Below, one piece after another: positions 30,396 through 36,429 of a DNA stretch of 36,429 nt. The translations under genes were made by a program, and so were the position numbers. The stretch is taken from contig NZ_FQUG01000013.1 in the NCBI RefSeq assembly GCF_900129225.1, positions 1 to 36,429 of the forward strand. The letters are read 5' to 3'. Within the stretch, counting starts at the first letter, position 1. Each line of letters starts with the position of its first letter. This DNA comes from Schwartzia succinivorans DSM 10502. Its GTDB lineage: Bacteria; Bacillota; Negativicutes; Selenomonadales; Selenomonadaceae. Below the pieces are notes generated by a model. It had not been told where the DNA came from, did not search any database, and saw nothing but the letters and a program-made list of their open reading frames with translations.

Positions 30396-31928
30396 TTGTT
30401 TTCAAGGACGTATGGAGCGACAACGCTGGGCGTCAACGGTGTACTTATTGATGTGGAGGTAGATGTTTCCTCAGGGTTTCCACAGTTTGATGTGGTGGGG
30501 CTTCTTGATACAGCGGTTAAAGAATCAAGAGAACGTGTCAGAACAGCAATAAAAAATTCGGGTATTCAGATGAAGGCTGAAAGGGTGACAATCAGCCTGG
30601 CACCTGCGGATATAAGGAAGGACAGCTCGGGGCTTGACCTACCGATTGCTGTAGGTCTCCTGGCAGGATATGGGATTGTGCCGACGGAAAGGACAAAGGG
30701 ATGCCTTTTTGCCGCGGAGCTTTCATTGGAAGGAGAGCTCAGGGGCATTCATGGTATTCTTCCTATGGCTGTGCATGCAAGAGAACAGGGTATTGAAACA
30801 ATGTTTGTATCGCCTGCGAATGCGAAGGAGGCCTTGCTTGTGGATGGGCTTAAGGTTTATGCTCCCGCAACACTGGCAGAGCTTGTCGCGTTTTTGACGG
30901 GACGCGCTGAATGCGAGCCCGCAAAGGCTGAGTCGATTTCGGAAAACGATGATGCATCTGGTATAGAGGATTTTTCTGATGTACAGGGACAGTTCATGGC
31001 TAAGCGTGCATTGGAAATAGCGGCGGCAGGAGGGCACAATGTTCTGATGGTTGGCGCGCCAGGGGCAGGGAAAACTATGCTGGCGCGCAGGCTTCCGTCG
31101 ATTCTTCCGGTAATGACGAAGCAGGAGGCATTGGAGGTTACTAAGATATACAGTATCGCTGGGCTTTTGGGACAGAATGGAGGCCTTATTACTGAGCGCC
31201 CCTTCAGAAGTCCGCACCATACAACGTCTGCCGCTGCCATAATCGGAGGGGGAAGTGTGCCGAGACCGGGGGAGGTAACACTGAGCCACAACGGTGTTTT
31301 GTTTCTGGATGAGCTGCCTGAGTTTGCAAAGGCAGTGCTTGAGGTGCTGCGGCAGCCGTTGGAGGATGGCGTTGTAACGGTTGCCAGGGTGAATGCGACG
31401 CTGACTTTTCCGTCGCGTATGATTCTCGTCGCGGCAATGAATCCGTGCCCATGCGGCTGGGCAGGGGACAAGGATCGTGTCTGTAACTGCACGCCAAACG
31501 AAATTAAACGGTATACGAGGAAGATATCAGGGCCTCTCCTGGATCGTATTGATATACATATCCGTGTGCCAAGAGTTGAGTACAAGGACCTTACATCCGT
31601 TAAAAAATCTGAGAGCTCGGCGGCGATAAGAAAACGTGTCATGGCGGCAAGAGAGATTCAGCTTGAAAGGCTAGCTTCGTGTCATGCGTACTGCAACGCA
31701 CAGATGAACCATGCGGCACTGCAGAAGACCTGCGTGCTGACCGAGAGCGCCAAGAAGCTTTTGGAGCAGGTCTTTTCAAAGATGAAGCTGTCGGCCCGCT
31801 CCTATGACCGGATAATAAAGGTGGGGCGCACAATAGCGGATTTAGATAAGTCGGCAAATATTGAAGACCGCCATATTGCAGAGGCTGTGCAGCTTCGAAA
31901 TGACCTTGGTCTTGGCATTGATTCATGA
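30396..31928 (+). CDS. comM: ComM/YifB-family Mg-chelatase-like ATPase
   Basis: A 510-residue AAA+ protein. ComM is a branch-migration helicase that promotes integration of incoming DNA during natural transformation. The N-terminal Lon-like domain (MFSRTYGATTLGVNGVLIDV, FDVVGLLDTAVKESRERVR), Walker A GAPGAGKTM (about 220-228), FRSPHHTTSAAA, Walker B GVLFLDELPEF, MNPCPCGWAGD cysteine motif and C-terminal SARSYDRIIKVGRTIADL are all present. The TTG at 30396, 8 bases after GGAGG, gives the usual family N-terminus; upstream in-frame ATGs (30333) lack a site. A pilus motor gene follows after 11 bases, so a competence/pilus operon is likely. Confidence 0.93.
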   Translation: MFSRTYGATTLGVNGVLIDVEVDVSSGFPQFDVVGLLDTAVKESRERVRTAIKNSGIQMKAERVTISLAPADIRKDSSGLDLPIAVGLLAGYGIVPTERTKGCLFAAELSLEGELRGIHGILPMAVHAREQGIETMFVSPANAKEALLVDGLKVYAPATLAELVAFLTGRAECEPAKAESISENDDASGIEDFSDVQGQFMAKRALEIAAAGGHNVLMVGAPGAGKTMLARRLPSILPVMTKQEALEVTKIYSIAGLLGQNGGLITERPFRSPHHTTSAAAIIGGGSVPRPGEVTLSHNGVLFLDELPEFAKAVLEVLRQPLEDGVVTVARVNATLTFPSRMILVAAMNPCPCGWAGDKDRVCNCTPNEIKRYTRKISGPLLDRIDIHIRVPRVEYKDLTSVKKSESSAAIRKRVMAAREIQLERLASCHAYCNAQMNHAALQKTCVLTESAKKLLEQVFSKMKLSARSYDRIIKVGRTIADLDKSANIEDRHIAEAVQLRNDLGLGIDS

Positions 31929-31939
31929 GGATGTGAATT

Positions 31940-33199
31940 ATGGACAACAGGATGAAGGACATTATAGGAAGGGCACTTCTTGCGGCAAGGCGGCGCGGAG
32001 GTTCGGAGGGCTTTATGCCTGACGGGGCTGCGGCACCCGTGGTGGCCCTTGTGGATGATATTATTCGTGAGGCATTGGATAGACACGCCAGCGATATTCA
32101 TATTGAGCCGCTGGAAGGAGGCCTGCGCATCCGTTACCGCGTGGACGGTGTGCTTGAGACAGCAGAGGATGAGATACCACGGGAGCTTTCGGAGATGGTA
32201 CAGGCTCGGGTAAAGGTCATGGCAGGTCTCAACACCACAGAGCATTATCTTCCGCAGGATGGGCGGTTTACGTGGAAGAACGGCGCTTTTGAGGTGGACG
32301 TGCGCGTATCAACGATGCCTGTCATGCGGGGAGAAAGTCTGGTTTTAAGACTTCTGACGGGAGCAAGGGAGTTCCGTACGATTGAAGAGCTGGGCTTCCT
32401 TCCTGAAAATGAAAAGCTTTTTCGGGAATGGTGCAGGGTTCCGTACGGGCTTTTGATTCTCTGCGGTCCTGTAAACAGCGGAAAATCTACGACGCTTTAC
32501 GCAGCGCTGCATGCATTGAATACGAGCGGAAGAAATATAGTAACCATAGAGGACCCCGTGGAATGCCGCATTGAGGGAATAAATCAGATGCAGGTAAACG
32601 CGAGGACCGAGCTTACCTTTGCTAAGGGCCTGAGAGCTCTGCTTCGTCAGGACCCGGATGTATGCATGGTCGGAGAAATAAGGGATGAGGAGACTGCAGA
32701 GGCAGCGGTGCGCGCTGCTCTTAGCGGACGTCTGCTCTTTACTACACTTCATACGGACAGTGCGGCAGGAGCTGTGTTCCGGCTTCTGGATATGGGGATT
32801 CCGTCGTATCTTTTGGCGGCGGCGCTTTTGGGAATCGTGGCTCAGCGCCTCGTCAGAAGACTCTGCCCGACCTGCAGGGAGGCCTATGAGGTGAAGGAAG
32901 GCAGCCGTGAAGCCGCGCTTCTTGGAGAGCTTTATCACCCGGGAGTAAAGCTGTGGCGGGCTAAAGGCTGCGACGAATGCCGCAATACCGGTTATCAGGG
33001 AAGAATTGCAGTGCATGAGCTTTTGCGTGTTACTCCTGCAGTGCGTCAGGCAGTTATCGACCGGATGAACAGAGGAGAGCTTAAAAGGCTGGTGGCGGAA
33101 GAAGGACTTGTTTCTCTTATGTCCGACGCAGTGAAAAAAGCATTGGCAGGACACACTTCTATGGAAGAGATTGGACGTGTTATACATGGAGGATTTTAA
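31940..33199 (+). CDS. Type IV pilus/type II secretion assembly ATPase (PilB/GspE family)
   Basis: A 419-residue hexameric motor ATPase for pilus assembly. N2 domain DDIIREALDRHASDIHIEP and RIRYRVDG; Walker A GPVNSGKSTT (about 176-185, where GPTGSGKTTT is usual); Asp box IVTIEDPVE; Walker B DPDVCMVGEIRDEETA; His box LLFTTLHTDSA. The CPTC...CDEC zinc-binding cysteines are present. The N-terminal MshEN-type domain of typical PilB is absent: only ~35 residues precede the N2 domain. Operon with comM upstream; overlaps pilT by 14 bases. Confidence 0.92.
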   Translation: MDNRMKDIIGRALLAARRRGGSEGFMPDGAAAPVVALVDDIIREALDRHASDIHIEPLEGGLRIRYRVDGVLETAEDEIPRELSEMVQARVKVMAGLNTTEHYLPQDGRFTWKNGAFEVDVRVSTMPVMRGESLVLRLLTGAREFRTIEELGFLPENEKLFREWCRVPYGLLILCGPVNSGKSTTLYAALHALNTSGRNIVTIEDPVECRIEGINQMQVNARTELTFAKGLRALLRQDPDVCMVGEIRDEETAEAAVRAALSGRLLFTTLHTDSAAGAVFRLLDMGIPSYLLAAALLGIVAQRLVRRLCPTCREAYEVKEGSREAALLGELYHPGVKLWRAKGCDECRNTGYQGRIAVHELLRVTPAVRQAVIDRMNRGELKRLVAEEGLVSLMSDAVKKALAGHTSMEEIGRVIHGGF

Positions 33200-34196
33200 T
33201 ATCGAAACATGGGAGAAGCTCTGTCACGAAGCGGAACGTCTTGAAGCATCTGACCTGCATATAGCCGCAGGTCAGCCTGTTTTTCTGCGTGTGGACGGGG
33301 AACTCAGGCGGCTTGAGCTTCCGTTCCCAAGCGCGGCATTTTTACATGGCCTGATTGAGAAAATTGCTTCGGAAAAACAGCTTGCGTACCTGAATGAAAA
33401 TAGGGAACTTGATTTTTCGTGGACCTTCGGGGAAAGAAGGTTCCGTATCAATGCCTTTTATCAGCAGGGGAAGCCTGCGCTGGCATGCCGGCTTATACCC
33501 AAAAGTATACCGACACTTGAGGACATAGGTGCTCCAAGGGTGTTTGAACGTCTTTTGGCGAAAAGGCACGGACTGATACTTGTCTGCGGTGCGACAGGCT
33601 CAGGCAAAACGACGACACTTGCCGCGTTCCTTAATACAATTAACCGCACACGTTCGGAGCATATCCTGACGCTGGAGGATCCTGTGGAATTTGTATTTTC
33701 GTCAGATAAGAGTCTGGTTCAGCAGCGCTCATACGGAGAAGATTTCTTCTCCTTTGCGGGGGCAGTAAAAAGCTCGCTTCGTGAAAATCCTGACATCCTC
33801 CTTGTGGGCGAGCTTCGTGATGCGGATGCGGTGGCTGCGGCGCTTCACGCGGCAGAGACAGGCGTACTTGTACTGGCAAGCCTTCATACGCATACCGCGG
33901 CAGAAGCCGTAATAAGACTTGAAGGCTTTTTCCATGCAGCTCAGCAGGATGAAATACGCATGCAGCTTTCACTGGTATTGGAAGCGGTCATAACGCAGCA
34001 GCTTCTTCCTGCAAAAACTGGAGGGCGCGTTGCGGCATCGGAGGTGCTGTGCGCTACACCGGCTGTAAGGAGCCTCATAAGAAGCGGTAAGGTACAGCAG
34101 CTTGAAACAATAATGATGGCAGGCAGCAAAGAAGGAATGCAGACAATGGGGCAGGCAATTGAAAAGCTTGCCGTACAGGGAAAGCTTGCACCTTAA
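33186..34196 (+). CDS. pilT: Type IV pilus retraction ATPase (PilT family)
   Basis: A 336-residue motor ATPase that drives pilus retraction (twitching, DNA uptake). ASDLHIAAGQPVFLRVDGEL at the N-terminus, Walker A GATGSGKTTT (about 135-144), Asp box ILTLEDPVEF, Walker B DILLVGELRDADAV, His box VLASLHTHTA and the C-terminal retraction motif region AVRSLIRSGKVQQ are seen. ATG 33186 overlaps the end of the assembly ATPase gene; TTG 33171 is an alternative. Confidence 0.92.
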   Translation: MEDFNIETWEKLCHEAERLEASDLHIAAGQPVFLRVDGELRRLELPFPSAAFLHGLIEKIASEKQLAYLNENRELDFSWTFGERRFRINAFYQQGKPALACRLIPKSIPTLEDIGAPRVFERLLAKRHGLILVCGATGSGKTTTLAAFLNTINRTRSEHILTLEDPVEFVFSSDKSLVQQRSYGEDFFSFAGAVKSSLRENPDILLVGELRDADAVAAALHAAETGVLVLASLHTHTAAEAVIRLEGFFHAAQQDEIRMQLSLVLEAVITQQLLPAKTGGRVAASEVLCATPAVRSLIRSGKVQQLETIMMAGSKEGMQTMGQAIEKLAVQGKLAP

Positions 34197-34220
34197 TTTT
34201 TACAGGGGAATGAACTATAA

Positions 34221-35423
34221 TTGAATTTCATATATGAAGCAAAAACAGAGGAAAATATAATCCGCAGAGGCAGTATAACGGCAGACTCTGAACGTGATGC
34301 AGCCAGAATACTGCAGCTGCAGGGGCTTTTTGTTACCCGTCTCCTTCCTGCGTGGCGGAAAAATGCGCGGATTTCATTAAAGAAGAGTCATCCGAAATTT
34401 GTTGTCAGCTTTTTCCGTCAAACGGCGGTAATGCTGAAAGCGGGGATAACCCTGAGCGGCGCGATGGAAGCACTGCTTCGGCAGAAACAGACTGAAAAAG
34501 AAAAAGAAGTTATTTCCGGAATGTACCGAAGCATCAGAGCAGGAGGAACGCTGGCATCTGCCATGAAGGCGTACCCTGCATGGTTCCCAAAATCTGCGGC
34601 AGCTGTTGTGCACGCAGGGGAGGAAAGCGGTACCCTTGACCGTCTGCTGGCCAAAATTGCAGATGTTATGGGCAGGCAGTATGATATGAAAGAAAAAAGA
34701 ATGACATTGCTTGCGTATCCTGCTATTCTTTTTCTGACGTCATTTTTCGCCGCAGTATTTCTTCTTACATTTGTATTTCCGGTTTTCGTATCATTTTTTG
34801 AGGAAATGCATACAGCGCTTCCGTGGCCTACGCGGCTTGTGCTTGGAATATACGGAGGACTTCGTGATTATGGAGCATTTATTGCGGCAGGATTGGCGGT
34901 ATTCGCAGCCGCGGCTGCGATGAAATACAGGAAAAAACGAATCAGGGAACGGGTGGATTTTGCAATGCTTCGTATTCCTGTTCTCGGAAAACTTTTCCTG
35001 TACCAGGAGCTTTCAAAAATTGCGGGAATCCTTGCAGTTCTAATAGAAAGCGGCATTGTTATGAACAGGGCACTTGATATAACCGCAGAGACAACTGACA
35101 ATGCATATATATGTATGGCATCGGGGCGTGCCGCAAGAGACATAGAAAAAGGCTTCACGCTGTCGGCTTCTCTTGAAAAAGCGGAAATCTTTCCGGAGCT
35201 GTTTCTTAACCTTATAAATACGGGAGAACGCACGGGCTCTCTGGAGGAAATGCTTTATCGGCTGGCTGCGGCGTATGAAGAGGAGAGTGAAAGACTCTCC
35301 GGGCGCATGCATACGTTGATTGAACCGTTTATGGTACTGACAGCGGGCGGCGTTATCGGGACACTGATTTTTGCAATAGCGCTTCCGATTCTCGATATGA
35401 TGACGAGCCTCAGCGGTTCCTAG
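34221..35423 (+). CDS. Type IV pilus inner-membrane platform protein (PilC/GspF family)
   Basis: A 400-residue membrane protein that couples the motor ATPases to the pilus. Two related GspF domains: the first with SFFRQTAVMLKAGITLSGAM and VVHAGEESGTLDRLL; the second with ELSKIAGILAVLIESGIVMNRAL and LINTGERTGSLEEMLY. Three membrane segments are at the expected places (about 170-190, 215-235 and near the C-terminus). It starts at TTG 34221 with AGGGGAA upstream. It belongs to the comM-pilB-pilT operon. No pilin or prepilin peptidase gene follows. Confidence 0.92.
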   Translation: MNFIYEAKTEENIIRRGSITADSERDAARILQLQGLFVTRLLPAWRKNARISLKKSHPKFVVSFFRQTAVMLKAGITLSGAMEALLRQKQTEKEKEVISGMYRSIRAGGTLASAMKAYPAWFPKSAAAVVHAGEESGTLDRLLAKIADVMGRQYDMKEKRMTLLAYPAILFLTSFFAAVFLLTFVFPVFVSFFEEMHTALPWPTRLVLGIYGGLRDYGAFIAAGLAVFAAAAAMKYRKKRIRERVDFAMLRIPVLGKLFLYQELSKIAGILAVLIESGIVMNRALDITAETTDNAYICMASGRAARDIEKGFTLSASLEKAEIFPELFLNLINTGERTGSLEEMLYRLAAAYEEESERLSGRMHTLIEPFMVLTAGGVIGTLIFAIALPILDMMTSLSGS

Positions 35424-35434
35424 GAGGAATATGT

Positions 35435-36043
35435 ATGATGAAAATGATTCTGGTCAGACACGGCCAGACCGAATGGAATCTTTTGGGAAAATATCAGGGA
35501 CAGTCAGACACAGCACTGTCGGAAAAAGGAAGACAGCAGGCGGAGCTTCTCGCAAAGAATTTTCCTGGCGACCACGTGGATGCGGTTTATGCCAGCGACC
35601 TTAAACGAGCCTTTGAAACAGGAGAAAAGATAGCAGGGCGTTTCGGATGCCCGATTATTCCTGAGAAGGGACTGCGTGAATTTCATTTCGGCGAATGGGA
35701 AGGACACACATACGAAGAGATTGTCAAAAAATGGCCCGAGGAAGCAGCTAATTTTTTCGGGGCGCCTGAGAAGCTTCAGACACCCGGAGGAGAAACATTT
35801 TCCATACTGCAGGAGCGTGCAATGAAAACAATCAACCGCATTCGTGAAATAAACGAAGGGAAAATTGTCTGCGTTGCAGCACACGGCGCGATAATAAAAA
35901 CGATACTAGCATCACTCATGCACATACCGCTGCATTACCTCTGGGCAATACGTCAGGACAATACAGCAGTGAACATTCTGCGGTTTGATGACGACTATGT
36001 TTCCATAGAACTGATCAACAGTACTGAGCATTTGAGAAAATAA
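35435..36043 (+). CDS. Histidine phosphatase family protein
   Basis: A 202-residue cytoplasmic phosphatase of the phosphoglycerate-mutase-like superfamily. The catalytic RHG motif (ILVRHGQTEWN), the second Arg region YASDLKRAFET, the LREFHFGEWEG block and the distal His in VCVAAHGAIIK are present. Relatives include alpha-ribazole phosphatase (CobC) and broad-specificity acid phosphatases; substrate is open. AGGAGGAAT precedes the ATG at 35435. It follows the platform gene by 11 bases and is probably co-transcribed. No terminator is seen between it and the rRNA promoter. Confidence 0.9.
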   Translation: MMKMILVRHGQTEWNLLGKYQGQSDTALSEKGRQQAELLAKNFPGDHVDAVYASDLKRAFETGEKIAGRFGCPIIPEKGLREFHFGEWEGHTYEEIVKKWPEEAANFFGAPEKLQTPGGETFSILQERAMKTINRIREINEGKIVCVAAHGAIIKTILASLMHIPLHYLWAIRQDNTAVNILRFDDDYVSIELINSTEHLRK

Positions 36044-36057
36044 ATTTAAAAAAGTGC

Positions 36058-36086
36058 TTGACGAACCTTTGACAAAGAGGTAATAT
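36058..36086 (+). promoter_or_regulatory. Promoter of the downstream rRNA operon
   Basis: TTGACG (36058-36063) and TAATAT (36081-36086) are 17 bases apart, ~200 bases upstream of 16S. A second TTGACA at 36069 has no matching -10. Confidence 0.7.
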
Positions 36087-36127
36087 ATAGAAGCTGACTC
36101 GTGAGCACGGCTCCGATGAAGCGCAAG

Positions 36128-36142
36128 GTGTTCCTTGAAAAC
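36128..36142 (+). promoter_or_regulatory. BoxA-like antitermination element in the rRNA leader
   Basis: GTGTTCCTTGAAAAC resembles the boxA element (TGTTCTTTGAAAACT-type) found in Firmicute rRNA leaders, about 145 bases before 16S. The rest of the 36044-36288 stretch is leader sequence with no gene. Confidence 0.6.
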
Positions 36143-36288
36143 TAAACAATGCAGAAATGAATCATCTATTGATTCAAGCCAGATGTCGGGCATGAAGCGA
36201 AGCTTCATGAACCAACAATTTCTAAAGAGAAAAGCGAAAGCTTTAGACTCAAAAGATTATAGAGAGCCAAACAGGTTCTTCAATAAGT

Positions 36289-36429
36289 ATATTGGAGAGT
36301 TTGATCCTGGCTCAGGACGAACGCTGGCGGCGTGCTTAACACATGCAAGTCGAACGGGGCGATTTAAAAGCTTGCTTTTGATGAGCCTAGTGGCAAACGG
36401 GTGAGTAACGCGTAGGCAACCTGCCCTCA
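36289..36429 (+). rRNA. 16S ribosomal RNA, 5' end (partial)
   Basis: The universal 5' block GAGAGTTTGATCCTGGCTCA, then GGACGAACGCTGGCGGCGTG and AACACATGCAAGTCGAACGG, is present. The gene continues beyond the window. The exact mature start is estimated. Confidence 0.97.

Noticed and set aside
36135-36404. 89-codon frame across the rRNA leader and 16S start
   Set aside because: It lies in non-coding leader and 16S rRNA.
1-36429. CRISPR arrays, insertion sequences, prophage or toxin-antitoxin modules
   Set aside because: I found no regularly spaced repeats, transposase or integrase genes, phage structural genes or recognisable toxin-antitoxin pairs.

Overview
The window is the stretch between two ribosomal RNA operons read in the same direction. 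It opens with the last ~147 bases of a 23S gene plus a complete 5S gene, and closes with an rRNA promoter, a leader and the first ~140 bases of a 16S gene. Several traits together point to a motile member of the Negativicutes (Selenomonas/Anaerovibrio-like diderm Firmicutes): strong AGGAGG-type ribosome sites with many TTG starts, rho-independent terminators, a Selenomonas-type flagellin with a sigma-28 promoter, ADP-heptose-type glycosyltransferases (which imply an outer membrane), LrgAB, a class I hybrid-cluster protein and a type IV pilus motor. The genus assignment is inference.

Layout. 0.46-3.2 kb: a full-length Cache-type chemoreceptor and a very short sensorless soluble chemoreceptor module. 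3.3-3.8 kb: a tRNA cluster Lys-Glu-Asp-Phe with its own promoter and terminator. 3.8-10.3 kb: housekeeping genes (DedA protein; mannose-6-phosphate isomerase; a cytidylate-kinase-like protein translationally coupled to lrgA-lrgB; an APC amino-acid permease; a solitary fabH with a large dyad between promoter and gene).

10.4-20.5 kb is the accessory-looking core. It holds a large flagellin (minus strand); an operon of a secreted DUF3298-like protein, a TibC/Aah-type heptosyltransferase and an FkbM methyltransferase; a membrane-anchored hypothetical; a 100-residue unknown coupled to an M18 aminopeptidase; another unknown; a second TibC/Aah-type heptosyltransferase; and, immediately after its stop codon and in the same frame, the 3' remnant of a third glycosyltransferase. 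No autotransporter is present, so flagellin is the obvious local acceptor candidate. An exact 24-bp repeat resembling a sigma-54 promoter precedes two transcription units, and a weaker copy precedes the second transferase.

20.7-24.2 kb: a DUF6933-like protein, hcp with its ferredoxin partner, then a promoter-hairpin-hairpin-terminator unit that looks like an unannotated small RNA. 24.2-27.4 kb: an XRE-type regulator and a transmembrane Hanks-type kinase on the minus strand, divergent from two small secreted proteins, the second of which appears to start at AUA. 27.4-30.2 kb: an ABC importer (lipoprotein, permease, ATPase) with a terminator after the lipoprotein gene. 30.4-36.0 kb: comM, a PilB/GspE ATPase, pilT, a PilC/GspF platform protein and a histidine phosphatase, leading into the next rRNA operon.

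The most interesting points are the candidate flagellin O-heptosylation locus, the kinase/regulator/secreted-protein locus with its AUA start, the candidate small RNA behind hcp, and the sigma-54-like repeat. All functional statements rest on reading motifs by eye; no database search was run.
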